The notes: a model not told the origin generated them from the letters alone. A stretch of DNA of 64,000 bases from JAFDYH01 sp049840875 (GCA_049840875.1 JASGJE010000006.1:248001-312000), one strand, 5' to 3'. Shown: positions 1 through 9,784, counted from the first letter of the stretch. Numbers and translations: made by a program.

Positions 1-1723
1 CCAATCTGTTTTCTGCCGCTGTTGCGCATTCACGATTAATGATGCAAGCTCCGTTGCCTTATCAGCATATTGCTGGTCGTTGGTTATCTTCCATAGGTCA
101 ATTGCTGCGATAATAGCTTGCTCTGCCAATTCATGTTCTACATTGTCCGAATCAAACGATCCTCTCCATATTTCCTGTGATGGTTTGATGGATGACATTC
201 CTTCGAGTGCAAACTTCCAATCTGCTTTTGCCATCTTTAATGCATAATCTGCAAGTCGCGGATCGGATGATTTAAACACACGAGATGCAATTGCTTCAAC
301 AGCGGCCGATTCAAAATTTGTCATCGGGCTATTACGGGCTGTGGAAGTAATGTCATCGAAATCACCAATGATATTATTCGTTCTTCTGCTGCTGATAGAG
401 CCGCCATTTCTGAAACCATCACCAAAACTTGTTTTCAATACCCAATCCAACCCCCATTTTGCCTCTTCCAGCAAACGGTCATACAAAGCCTTCTTATCGT
501 TCCTGTTTTTTAATTTTTCAGCAAAGATTAATAGAGCATACGTTATCTCACCTGTATTTTCAAGACCTTGGGTAAGATCACCCGCATCATGCCATCCGCC
601 ATTTATGATCATTCGCTTATCACCATGAACGCAGGTTCCAATCCTGGTGACATTTTCCATGCACTCCCGGAATATCTATACCACATCGTTCAGCATAAAA
701 AAAGTTGAGGGCTTTCCAGATCGACTCTTCCCAAACGTCTGCACCAATATGAAATGGCTCTGTGGAAACAGACCCAGCTTGTACAATATAATTTCCCGGT
801 TTTCTTATTTCACTAAAGTCCATCACTTGAAAAGCGCCGATATGTGAACTGACCGTTTCAATTGATTTTTTCAGAACAACCTCACCATTATCCTGGTTGA
901 TCAAATTGAACTCTGTCGCGTCTATGTTATTAGCTATTGCATTTTTTACTGCACCTGTTTGATAACCGGCATGGCTATACGAAATTCTTCCCGGCCATAC
1001 ATTCCAGCCTTCTGTTTTATCGGGCTCTACCTTTTCCAGGTCGAGTTGATCAAAATAAAACTGGATAGTATCAGCTTCATCGGGTGTATTTCCTGATAAA
1101 CCATATGACATTTCAAATGCTGTAACCTTGTCTCGCGCCACATTACCGATTTCCCATACCACATGATTCCATTCATGATTTCTTAAAATCAATGATGTTT
1201 CTCCTTCCTGGCCAAATAGCGCCGGTAGTTTTATTGATCCATCATTATACAGGCGAAAGTCGAGGGCAGTTGTATAAAATCCGGGCAGGTTTGGAAAAAT
1301 CCAGATGGATATGCGATTAAATTTCGACCAGTCTTCATTATCAAAAATGCGGCGAAGACCTGATCTTCCCCATCCTCTTCCACTTTTCGGGGCAACGCCT
1401 GGCAATCGTGTTGGTGTTGTCATTAAAAGAGATTGATTACCGCTGTATACTTTTTCTTTTGTTAGTTTGAGATCGGCAACCGAACCACTTGAGTCAACTA
1501 TTTTAATCACTTTTCTTGCATCTACTACCTCGCCGCCAGCCGTTGTAAATGAATGCCAGTGATCCAGATTTTCCATACCATCAAGCGGTTTACTGTCGAG
1601 CACTTTTTTATTCAACCAGCGATAGGATGCTGATTCTTTGAAGTCAGCGTTCAACGGCTCACGGTTCGAATTGAAGCTTAATAAACAAATTGTGATTGCA
1701 CCAATAAAGATCTGGTATCTCAT
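1..1723 (-). pseudogene. Glycoside hydrolase family 9 (cellulase-like) gene, frameshifted and cut by the window edge
   Basis: The gene starts at 1723 with a signal-peptide-like segment. A carbohydrate-binding-like region follows (about residues 60-230), then an Ig-like CelD_N-type region (about 235-330), then the GH9 entry motif CGIDIPGVHGKCHQDW. In the reading frame from 1723 the protein stops at 620. In another frame the minus strand continues TCVHGDK, then GGWHDAGDLTQG, the GH9 catalytic-domain signature, and stays open to base 1. Removing one base near 634-644 joins the frames as HQDW-TCVHGDK. GH9 enzymes cleave beta-1,4-glucans or related oligosaccharides, and a signal peptide implies export. 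The break is either a real mutation or a sequencing error. The family is clear; the substrate is not. Confidence 0.85.
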
Positions 1724-1818
1724 TTGCGAGTGAGTTGAAGATTAAATAAATTAAATGAGAATTTTCCAATGCTATTGGAGAATCCGGGGCAAGTATATAT
1801 TAATTTTCAAAGGCAGGT

Positions 1819-3312
1819 TTAATCAATACTCCAACTCATTCCTCCGCCTTTCTCATCTTTTAATGAGATTCCCAGTACCGCCAGTTGGTTTCTTATCTTA
1901 TCAGAAGTAGTAAAATCTTTTTTCAGTTTTGCGTTCTTTCGTATTTCAATCAGCAAATCCATTACACCCTTCAGCTTGTCATTATCGGCTTCGGTAATAC
2001 TTTTTAAACCCAATATATCTTCAATGTAAAGCGCAAATTGCTTTTTCAAAAACTGAAATGTATCTGCAGAAAGGGCAGACAGTGGAATGATTTTATCTTT
2101 CAATGAATTGATAACAGGTGTAAGCTCAAACATATTGGCCAACACTTTTGCAGTATTGAAGTCATCATTCATAAAGTCATCAAACTCGCCGGCTAATCGT
2201 CGTACTTTTTTATCCAGTTCTTCATCGCTGGCCTTTTCATTTCCTTCCGCATCAATTTTGCCGAGATGCTCATAGGCTTCCCATAAACGTTTCAACCCTT
2301 TCTCCGCTGCAATCAGCGCTTCATTGCTAAAATCGAGTGTGCTATGGTAATGCGTTTGCAAAATAAAAAAGCGAATGACCATAGGGTGATATGCTTTCTC
2401 CAGTGCCGGATTATCCCCACTAAATAACTCAGTCAGCTTAATAACATTGTTGTAGCTTTTGCCCATCTTCTTCCCGTTAATGGTGATCATGTTATTATGA
2501 ATCCAATAACGAGCAGGGTTTTTATGATTGCAAATCGTACTCTGCGCTATTTCACTTTCATGATGCGGGAATTGCAAATCCATACCTCCGCCATGAATAT
2601 CAAACTGATCGCCGAGATATTTACTGCTCATTGCCGAACACTCAATATGCCAGCCGGGAAAACCTTCGCCCCATGGACTTGGCCAACGCATAATGTGTTC
2701 CGGCGGCGCAGCTTTCCACAATGCAAAATCAGCTTTATCTCTTTTTTCATCCTGCCCCTCGAGTGTTCTTGTTGTTTCTAATAAGTCATCAATAATGCGG
2801 CCGCTCAGTTTTCCATAATCGTGTGTGGCGGCATATTTCTTTACATCAAAATAAACTGAGCCATTCACTTCGTACGCATACCCTGCAGCAATGATTTTCT
2901 GAATCATTGTTATCTGCTCAGTAATGTGGCCGGTAGCTGTTGGTTCTATCGAGGGTGGAATTGTATTGAACTGCGCCATCGCCCAGTGATAAAGGTTGGT
3001 ATATTTCTGTACCAGCTCCATTGGTTCGAGCTTTTCCAGTACTGCCTTTTTTGAAATCTTATCTTCAGCAGCACGACCCTCTTCCTCAAAATGTCCCGCA
3101 TCAGTAATATTGCGGACGTAACGCACTTTATATCCTAAATGAGTAAGATAACGATAGATAACGTCAAACGTGATATAAGGTCTTGCATGTCCGAGATGGC
3201 TTTCGCCGCTTACTGTAGGACCGCAAACATACATACCGGCATGACCGGGAGTAATGGATTTAAAAACTTCTTTTTCTCTTGTCAGTGAATTATAAACTTT
3301 CAACTCGCTCAT
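1819..3312 (-). CDS. cysS: Cysteine--tRNA ligase
   Basis: Class I aminoacyl-tRNA synthetase that charges tRNA-Cys in the cytoplasm. The 497-residue length is normal for the family. Zinc ligands are visible at Cys30 (in YVCGPTV), Cys225 (in HIECSAM), His250 and Glu254. The HIGH-type motif is HLGH at 39-42 and the KMSKS-type motif is KKMGKS at 281-286. The start is the ATG at 3312. A TATTTTTG box lies about 50 bases upstream. The neighbour on the same strand, a nuclease-family gene, is functionally unrelated. Confidence 0.97.
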   Translation of the reverse strand: MSELKVYNSLTREKEVFKSITPGHAGMYVCGPTVSGESHLGHARPYITFDVIYRYLTHLGYKVRYVRNITDAGHFEEEGRAAEDKISKKAVLEKLEPMELVQKYTNLYHWAMAQFNTIPPSIEPTATGHITEQITMIQKIIAAGYAYEVNGSVYFDVKKYAATHDYGKLSGRIIDDLLETTRTLEGQDEKRDKADFALWKAAPPEHIMRWPSPWGEGFPGWHIECSAMSSKYLGDQFDIHGGGMDLQFPHHESEIAQSTICNHKNPARYWIHNNMITINGKKMGKSYNNVIKLTELFSGDNPALEKAYHPMVIRFFILQTHYHSTLDFSNEALIAAEKGLKRLWEAYEHLGKIDAEGNEKASDEELDKKVRRLAGEFDDFMNDDFNTAKVLANMFELTPVINSLKDKIIPLSALSADTFQFLKKQFALYIEDILGLKSITEADNDKLKGVMDLLIEIRKNAKLKKDFTTSDKIRNQLAVLGISLKDEKGGGMSWSID

Positions 3313-3364
3313 AAAAATATTCAGGCTTTACATCTTTCGTTGATTTGCTTTGAAAGAAGTGCCG

Positions 3365-3372
3365 CAAAAATA
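3365..3372 (-). promoter_or_regulatory. Bacteroidota-type -7 box (TATTTTTG) upstream of cysS
   Basis: Reading the minus strand, TATTTTTG matches the TAnnTTTG consensus of the Bacteroidota primary sigma factor. It lies about 52 bases before the cysS start. No clear TTTG -33 box is seen at the usual spacing, so the call rests on the -7 element alone. Confidence 0.45.
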
Positions 3373-3395
3373 ACATTTATCGATTAGTATCGGGA

Positions 3396-4529
3396 CTATT
3401 CTGAGGCGGGGTTGGGATTTAACAATTTTACGTCTGCTACCTGCATATAATGGTCTGAAAGCTCTTTTATATATTTCTTATACTGAAGTATGGAAAAATT
3501 TTTATCGGCGAAAATATAATCGATACGAAGTGTTGGCGAAATAGAATTGAAGGTACGTCCGATGCCAATTCCTTTTTGTAAGAATACGTCCTGCATATCG
3601 CCTCGCAGAGTTCGATATGTGTAGGAAGTAGGTACATCATTCAGGTCGCAGGTAAGTAAAACAGGATATTGGCTTTTTGCTATTGCTTCTTTTGCAGCAT
3701 CAGCCTGTCTGCCTCGAATTATTGCTCCTTTTTTCAATTTTGAAAAGATGCCTCTCGAATTATCGATAAATCCTTCATCAGCATGCTCAAGTTTTTCTAT
3801 ACGTGCATAATCACTTTTTTCAAATAAAACTGATTGAAGGTGAGTTGTAAAAACCCGTACAGTATCGTTATTGAATTTAAGGTCTGCATGTATCAATACT
3901 TCAGTGATGCCGGGTTTAGGATAATACATTCTGCCGGTATCGATCATAGGCAATCTTGAAAAAATGATGGAACTATACCAATGATCTTTTGTATCAATTT
4001 CATAGGTAAAAAAGAAATAAGGATACCCTAATTCCTTTTGTATGTACTCGATGTTATTATAATAAGCGGGAGCGATGGAGGTATGAATTTCCTGCAGGCA
4101 AAGCACATCTGCGTTCTGTTGTTTTATCAGGTTCATCATCTCGAGGCGCTTTGCGCTTCCTTCGTTTTCATTTCGCTTCAGTTCAATAAAACGGGCGACA
4201 TTCCAGGTGAGTATTCTCAGTTCGTTATTTCTCTTTTTATAATCAAATCGTATTTGCTGGTGCGCCGCAAAAAGAACACTGATTCCTTTCCAGCCAATCA
4301 GCATTGCGATGATAGAAATAAAAACAAACTTTCTTTTGACAAACAACCAGAAAAAAAGAAATAAAAATAAAAGCAGCAACAAAACGGGAAATGCTAAACC
4401 GAGTATTGAAATAAACCACCAGATCGAGGGATTAAGATAAGGCGCAAGGCAGGCGAGCAAAAAAACAACTGCAATCAAAATATTGATGACAATGAAAGAT
4501 TTTTTTACAAAACTTCTGAACCTGGCCAT
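3396..4529 (-). CDS. Endonuclease/exonuclease/phosphatase family membrane protein
   Basis: A 377-residue protein. About the first 95 residues form two or three hydrophobic membrane segments, followed by a soluble EEP domain (DNase I/AP-endonuclease/sphingomyelinase superfamily). Visible core motifs are RILTWNV (start of domain), DVLCLQEI (metal-binding Glu), TTHLQS, LTCDLNDVP and SDHYMQ near the C-terminus (catalytic Asp-His). Bacteroidota carry many such membrane-anchored EEP proteins with unknown substrates, so the substrate here (phosphodiester, lipid or nucleic acid) cannot be assigned. The next gene upstream is a rhomboid protease at about 100 bases. Confidence 0.85.
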   Translation of the reverse strand: MARFRSFVKKSFIVINILIAVVFLLACLAPYLNPSIWWFISILGLAFPVLLLLLFLFLFFWLFVKRKFVFISIIAMLIGWKGISVLFAAHQQIRFDYKKRNNELRILTWNVARFIELKRNENEGSAKRLEMMNLIKQQNADVLCLQEIHTSIAPAYYNNIEYIQKELGYPYFFFTYEIDTKDHWYSSIIFSRLPMIDTGRMYYPKPGITEVLIHADLKFNNDTVRVFTTHLQSVLFEKSDYARIEKLEHADEGFIDNSRGIFSKLKKGAIIRGRQADAAKEAIAKSQYPVLLTCDLNDVPTSYTYRTLRGDMQDVFLQKGIGIGRTFNSISPTLRIDYIFADKNFSILQYKKYIKELSDHYMQVADVKLLNPNPASE

Positions 4530-4632
4530 TCAGGGAAATTAAAAAATCAAAAGTAAAAATTAAAAAACTTGAAAAAGGGAAATCGCGAAATGAAAGGAAG
4601 AAATATTTAAGACATGGTTATATGAATAATTA

Positions 4633-5565
4633 TCATTTCAGATCTTCTTTGCTGGCCCTTTTAAGAAGCTCTTTTTCTTCGTCGGTAAGAAAGTGATAGC
4701 CTTTCTGATTTATCTTATCGAGTATCTCGTCGATACGTTGCTGTGTAATATTTGCGGTCTTTTTATAAGGCTGCCTTGTTTTCTTGTAAAACAATTCAGT
4801 TTTCATATTTTTCCCTCTCACTGGCTTATCGGGATTGAATAAATTTCCCACCCAGTCGAAAAAATTATTCATCCATTCGCTCCAGTCATACCCTCGCCGT
4901 AATAGAAAAATGAAAATGAAAGCCATGGCTGCACCGCCAATATGCGATAGATAGTCTGCAGTATATCCGACTTTTATTCCTGAAATGTCAACAATTACAA
5001 AAATCACAGTAATGATCCATAATGGAATGCCCCCATTCAGCATCGGAAATATTCTAAAGTCGGGGGATATTAATGTAGTTGCTACTGCAACTGCCATTAC
5101 ACCTGCCGAAGCGCCGAATGTTGTAGCAGTAGCAAGACCGGGTTTTAACGAAGGAATAAAATTATACGCCAGCACAAATGCGATAGCGCCTGCAAGACAT
5201 CCGTAAATATAAATGGCAACTACTTTCTTATTTCCCGTAAGATCATGCATGATATAGCCAAACGCCCACAACCACAGCATATTTGAAAACACTCTCAGAA
5301 TGTTGAAGTCGTGCAAGAACATGTGTGTGATAAGTGTCCACGGTCTTGTAAGGAAAACCTGGAAATTTGCCGGTAGTGCAAACCAGTTGAAAACATTACT
5401 TCTGAAAGCTGCTTCCGGATCCTGGTTTACCACATAGTTGTAGATAACCCTGATGAAAGCAAAAACTGCAAAAATGGAAAGATTGACAACAATAAGAGCA
5501 ATCAACGAATTGTTTTCACGGCCAATGCTGAGGCGACGGCGATAATCTTGTTCATAATAACTCAT
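4633..5565 (-). CDS. Rhomboid family intramembrane serine protease
   Basis: A 310-residue integral membrane protein with about six transmembrane segments. It resembles rhomboid proteases, which cut membrane proteins inside the bilayer. The nucleophile motif reads GASAGVMAV, where the usual form is GASGAVMGV, so the Ser is kept but Ala follows it. The catalytic His lies in SHIGGAA in a later helix. A charged tail of about 70 residues follows the last helix. A second rhomboid gene lies directly upstream on the same strand, and tandem rhomboid pairs are common in Bacteroidota. The altered active-site surroundings make activity less certain. Confidence 0.85.
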   Translation of the reverse strand: MSYYEQDYRRRLSIGRENNSLIALIVVNLSIFAVFAFIRVIYNYVVNQDPEAAFRSNVFNWFALPANFQVFLTRPWTLITHMFLHDFNILRVFSNMLWLWAFGYIMHDLTGNKKVVAIYIYGCLAGAIAFVLAYNFIPSLKPGLATATTFGASAGVMAVAVATTLISPDFRIFPMLNGGIPLWIITVIFVIVDISGIKVGYTADYLSHIGGAAMAFIFIFLLRRGYDWSEWMNNFFDWVGNLFNPDKPVRGKNMKTELFYKKTRQPYKKTANITQQRIDEILDKINQKGYHFLTDEEKELLKRASKEDLK

Positions 5566-5642
5566 AGTCTGCTATTCACTCTATAAATTTACAACAAGAC
5601 GCAGGCAGTATGTTAAAAACTGTGTTATTTCTACTGTCTTTA

Positions 5643-6403
5643 TTAGTATAACGATCTTCGGTTGGTTTTGTTCCAGAAGTAAACAATTAAAAAGCCGGTA
5701 ATTGCACCGCCCAGGTGGGCGAAGTGGGCTACATTATCCGTACTGTAGTTTGTAACGCCGCCAAATAAATCAATCAGTACGTATGCCAGTACCAGCCATT
5801 TCACTTTTATGGGAATTGGAATCGGGATCATCATAAACTCTGTATTTGGGAACAGGTAGCCAAATGCGACCATCACACCCATTATTGCTCCAGATGCCCC
5901 CGAGCATCGGACCAACTGCTCCTCTGAGATTTTCAATCCTGACAGAATCATTCTGCATCAACGCATCTGCCAGCTGGCTGCACCTGAAATATTGTATCGC
6001 CATATGCAAAATACCGGCGCCGATACCACAGGCAACATAAAAAAGGATGAACCGCTTTGAGCCCCATACGCTTTCTAACGTACGGCCAAATTGCCAAAGC
6101 ATAAACATGTTGAAAAATATATGGGCAAATACGATTTGTCCTGAGCCATCGCGATCCGCATAGAGCGAACATATAAGTGATCAACTGGTAAGGATTAAAT
6201 TTCCGGAATTCTGCCAACTGACCGCTTTGCTCCAATATATTTTGAAGTTTGGGAGGAAAAGCCGGGTGTAAGGAAAGAATATCTGTTAAAGGAAATTGAC
6301 TCTGCAAAGTGAGCTGACCAACCCAAACCAAAAAGTTTATTATCAGCAGGTTTTTAATTACGGGAGGAAACAGTTCTGTTGGCGTAAATCTGAAACTACT
6401 CAT
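5643..6403 (-). pseudogene. Rhomboid family intramembrane serine protease, two frameshifts
   Basis: Three reading frames together encode one rhomboid of about 250 residues. The first runs from 6403 to about QLITYMFA. The second carries FFNMFMLWQFG and IGAGILHMAI. The third carries CSGASGAIMGVM (catalytic Ser) and HFAHLGGAITG (catalytic His) and ends at 5643. Dropping one base near 6158-6165 gives MFAHADRDGSGQ. Dropping one C from the five-C run at 5897-5901 gives PMLGASGAIMGV. Both repairs restore textbook rhomboid sequence. Unlike its downstream neighbour, this copy has the canonical GASG motif. The lesions may be sequencing errors. Confidence 0.85.
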
Positions 6404-6460
6404 TGAATAAAGATAATTGTTATTGGGTTAGAAGAATTTATTTTACAATTTCATTAAACA

Positions 6461-8025
6461 TCATTTGAGTTTTAACTGCACCACATTTTCAATATGGTGT
6501 GTATGCGGAAACATATCTACCGGTTGAATTTTTGTAACAGCATATTTCTCTTTCAATAAATTCAGGTCTCTCGCCTGCGTAGCCGGATTACAACTTACAT
6601 ATACAACAACAGGAGCGCTGATCTCAAGAATTTTATTTACCAGTTTTTCATGCATACCTGCTCTTGGAGGGTCTGTGATGATCACATCCGGTTTTCCATG
6701 CTGCGCAAAAAAATCATCGTTACAAATATCGGTCACATCGCCAGCGAAGAAACTTGCATTTGATAAGCGGTTGAGTATCGCATTTTCTTTTGCGTCGTCA
6801 ATTGCAGCAGCGATCATTTCAACCCCAATGATTTTTTTTGCAAACTTGCTTACAAATATTCCAATGCTTCCTGTACCGCAATACAAATCATATACGATTT
6901 CATTCCCGCTCAATTCTGCAAATTCATTGGTAATCCTGTATAAGGTTTCCCCTTGTCTTGTATTTGTTTGAAAAAAAAGATTTGGGACCAATTTTAAAAT
7001 CGTAGCAATCATCATCAACAGTAATTAATCTTTCTATCACGTATCCTTTTCCTTTCCATGCTACAGGCTCCAGGTCGTGCAGGCTATCATTCCATTTTGT
7101 ATTAATTGTGTAAAGCAATGTAGTAATAGAAGGAAATTTTTCAGCAACAAAGGTCATCAGGCGATTAATCTTTTCCATGTCATTTTCCGCTACCACGATG
7201 TTCACCATCAGTTCGCCGGTGGTACATAATCTTACCTGCATGGTTCGCAAAAAGCCGACATGATTGCGGATATCATAAAATGGATAACGATTGAGCTTTG
7301 CAAATTCCTTTACGGCAAGTCTTATTTCATTTGTCGGTTCAGCCTGCAGGTAACATGTTTGAATATCGACCACTTTATCAAAAAAACCTTTGGCGTGGAA
7401 GCCGGCGACTGCGGCCCCAGCCTCCTCCCGACCTCTTCCTAAGGAGGAGGCCACCTGCGCACTTTTCTCGCTTTTCGAAGATTCAGACTTCTCTAGTTCA
7501 CTCAAAAAAGAAGAATCATCAATTATTAATGTGCTTTCATCTTTAGGATTCTGAAATCCCTCCTTCGGAGGGGTTTGGGAGGCTTAGGCTTCTCTTTTGT
7601 AAATTCCTTTGTTCCGAATGTATCTCAATCTTATTCCGGTAGTATTTGGTTTCAGTTGCACCGGCAATTGGTAACATCTCAGGCAATTCCAGTTTACCAA
7701 TCCGCTGAAGGTTATCAGCCACCTGTTTTTGCTTATAGTCCAATTGCTTTGAATATGGAAGCATTTGCCACTGGCAACCCCCGCAAACGCCGAAATGCGA
7801 ACAAAATGGCTTTTCACGTTCCGGAGAGTAAGTTACGAACCGCAAAGGCCTTCCTTCCGCCCAATCTTTTTTGCTTTTCAACACCTGGAGATCGACGACA
7901 TCACCGGGAACAGCGTTTTCGATAAAAATAACTTTGCCATCCACCCTTGCCAGTGACTTACCCTCGGCTGCATAGTCTGATACCAGTACGTTCTCGAGCA
8001 CGATGTCTTTTTTCTTTCTTTTCAC
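6461..8025 (-). pseudogene. rlmD: 23S rRNA (uracil-C5)-methyltransferase RlmD/RumA, three frameshifts and a repeat insertion
   Basis: Three frames together encode a TRAM-domain RNA methyltransferase that makes 5-methyluridine with SAM. The N-terminal part has the TRAM domain (AVPGDVVDLQV) and the iron-sulfur motif CSHFGVCGGCQW. The middle part includes FHAKGFFDKVVDIQTC. The C-terminal part has YDLYCGTGSIGIF (SAM site), DPPRAG and the catalytic YVSCNPAT. Breaks lie near 7617-7625 (restores KIEYTFGTKEF), at the four-G run 7570-7573, and at the eight-A run 6971-6978 (restores KSFFQTNT). Between the first and middle parts are about 55 extra residues carrying two repeat copies. The GTG start at 8025 lies 4 bases after a TACATTTG box. 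Confidence 0.85.
7413..7592. repeat. Inverted pair of GGAGG/CCTCC hairpin repeats inside rlmD
   Basis: Two related short palindromic units lie about 100 bases apart in opposite orientation. One at 7413-7457 reads CCTCCT...CCTAAGGAGGAGG on the plus strand. The other at 7557-7592 reads CCCTCCTTCGGAGGGG on the plus strand, so its CCTCCCAAACCCCTCCGAAGGAGG form is on the minus strand. Both occupy the stretch where rlmD is longer than usual. The word order (CCTCC, spacer, CCTCC, AAGGAGG) is the same in both, so I infer copies of one dispersed element. Confidence 0.6.
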
Positions 8026-8029
8026 GGCG

Positions 8030-8037
8030 CAAATGTA
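8030..8037 (-). promoter_or_regulatory. -7 box (TACATTTG) immediately before rlmD
   Basis: On the minus strand TACATTTG fits TAnnTTTG and ends 4 bases before the GTG at 8025. Transcription would then start at or next to the start codon, giving a leaderless or nearly leaderless message. No good -33 element is seen. Confidence 0.4.
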
Positions 8038-8140
8038 GCAAATGTGAGGGGGCAATACAGGCCAACCTTCCAACTAATACAACCGTCTGCATTATTAGTA
8101 TTTCCGGAGTTTTTGAATAATTTTATGTTTATTCTTACTT

Positions 8141-9574
8141 ATGAAACGAATTCATTTACTGGCTTTTCTGTTTGTCTCAGCATCCGCATTTTCACAAAAC
8201 AAGGATGGCTATACTATCAAACTCACTTTTAAACCGTTCAAAAATCAATACGTTTTTCTTGGTAATTATTACGGCACGCAATACCCGATTATCGATTCTG
8301 TAAAGCTGGACGAAAATGGACAGGGTATTTTCAAGGGTGATAAAAAGCTCGGGGGCGGCATTTACCTGGTCGGATATCCTGATAAAAGTCATTTTTTCGA
8401 ATTTCTTGTTGATAAAGAACAGCATTTCTCTATCACAGCCGACACATTGAATCTGATTAAAACCCTGAAATTTGAAAATTCTCCTGACAATCTTCTTTTC
8501 ATGAATTATCAGCGGTATATGGCTGATAAAGGAAAAGAAATGGATGATCTAAAGAAAAAGCAAGCCGGTTCAAGTGCCGCGGATTCAATTAAGATAAATG
8601 AGTCTTTAACTAAAACAAATAAGGAAGTAAAAGCGTATCGCGAAGACCTGATGAAAAAGAACCCCAATTCTTTTCTGACGGCATTGCTTATTGCTATGCA
8701 GGAGCCCGAAGTGCCTGTTGCGGAGAAACAGCCAGGGGGAAAATATGATTCAACTTATGCCTATCGCTACTTCAAAAGCCATTTCTGGGACGGTATCAAT
8801 TTCTACGACGACCGCATGGCCCGTACCACGTTCTTTGATTCCAAACTGGATAAATATTTTGCGCAACTGGTTTATCCTGATGCAGACTCAGTAAACAAAG
8901 AAATTGACTGGATGCTTGGCTATGCAAGCATAAGCCCGGATATGAAAAAATTCCTGTTGCTGAAGTTTGTCAACCGCTACTATAACCAGAAGTATATGTG
9001 GGAAGACAAGGTGTTTGTACACTTGTACGAAAAATACTTCAGCAACCAGAAATACGATTGGATCTCCGAAAAGGGAGAACAGCTAATATCAAACAGGGCG
9101 TATAGCCTGATGGCTAACATTCTTGGTACGGCCGCTTCAGACGTTATTTTACCAGATACGGCCGGTCAACGTGTCTCACTTTACAGCATATCTGCTCCAT
9201 ATACTCTCGTTGTTTTTTGGGATCCTACTTGCGGGCATTGCAAAGAGACTCTTCCAAGAATTGACTCAATTTATCGGGCTACCTGGAAAAGTCTTGGATT
9301 AAAAATCTATGCTATTGGCCGACAGACTGAGAACACGAGAGAAGATTGGTTAAAGTTCATACATGGTCACCAAATCGATGACTGGAGCAATGTGTACTAT
9401 TCCAAGGCAGAGGAGAGTGACAGGATTGCTAAAAACATACCAGGATATTCGCAGCTCTATGACATCCAGAGTTTTCCGACGCTTTACCTGCTGGATAAAG
9501 AAAAAAGAATCATCGCTAAAAAATTGACCCTTGAGCAGGTAAACGAAGTGCTGAAAGAAAAGATGAAGAAGTAG
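8141..9574 (+). CDS. Thioredoxin-domain (TlpA-like) periplasmic/lipid-facing protein with DUF4369/DUF5106-like regions
   Basis: A 477-residue exported protein with a clear signal peptide (residues 1-18, cleavage near AFSQ). An N-terminal beta-rich domain of DUF4369 type covers about 20-115, and a helical middle (about 120-330) resembles DUF5106. The C-terminal thioredoxin fold carries the redox pair Cys364-Gly-His-Cys367 (VVFWDPTCGHCKE) and the cis-proline region SFPTLYLL. It probably reduces or isomerises disulfides in the periplasm. These multi-domain TlpA relatives are abundant in Bacteroidota and their partners are unknown. The gene is monocistronic, with a long imperfect hairpin directly after its stop. 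Confidence 0.85.
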   Translation: MKRIHLLAFLFVSASAFSQNKDGYTIKLTFKPFKNQYVFLGNYYGTQYPIIDSVKLDENGQGIFKGDKKLGGGIYLVGYPDKSHFFEFLVDKEQHFSITADTLNLIKTLKFENSPDNLLFMNYQRYMADKGKEMDDLKKKQAGSSAADSIKINESLTKTNKEVKAYREDLMKKNPNSFLTALLIAMQEPEVPVAEKQPGGKYDSTYAYRYFKSHFWDGINFYDDRMARTTFFDSKLDKYFAQLVYPDADSVNKEIDWMLGYASISPDMKKFLLLKFVNRYYNQKYMWEDKVFVHLYEKYFSNQKYDWISEKGEQLISNRAYSLMANILGTAASDVILPDTAGQRVSLYSISAPYTLVVFWDPTCGHCKETLPRIDSIYRATWKSLGLKIYAIGRQTENTREDWLKFIHGHQIDDWSNVYYSKAEESDRIAKNIPGYSQLYDIQSFPTLYLLDKEKRIIAKKLTLEQVNEVLKEKMKK

Positions 9575-9680
9575 AGAGAAGACTATAAGTCGGAAGACGG
9601 AAGTCAGAAAAGAAGTCTGTGCAAATGAAATTTCTGCTTTGAATACGGACTTCGGTCTTTTAGACTTCGGACCTCTCTCC
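9573..9680. repeat. Long imperfect hairpin of reiterated GGAAGTC/GAAGAC words
   Basis: Directly after the TlpA-like stop, the left arm (about 9573-9605) is built from gagaga, agtcgg, aagacgg and aagtc. The right arm (about 9648-9680) is its imperfect complement (gacttcggtcttttagacttcgg, then acctctctc). The arms are about 32 bases with a few mismatches, and the loop is about 42 bases. It probably works as a transcription terminator, but the internally repeated words are more elaborate than an ordinary terminator. Confidence 0.6.
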
Positions 9681-9784
9681 AGAACCATACCAACCCGATT
9701 TTTATTTCAATAACTCTCCCGTTAACAATTAATTATGGGGTTTTTCGTTTTAGTAAACCTGAATCTTGCTTAAAATTCAATTCT

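Noticed and set aside
341..628. Plus-strand 95-residue frame over the GH9 region
   Set aside because: It lies opposite the GH9 catalytic start, which reads continuously on the minus strand with family motifs.
9573..9680. CRISPR array
   Set aside because: The repeats are palindromic words within one hairpin; there are no regularly spaced identical repeats with spacers anywhere in the window.
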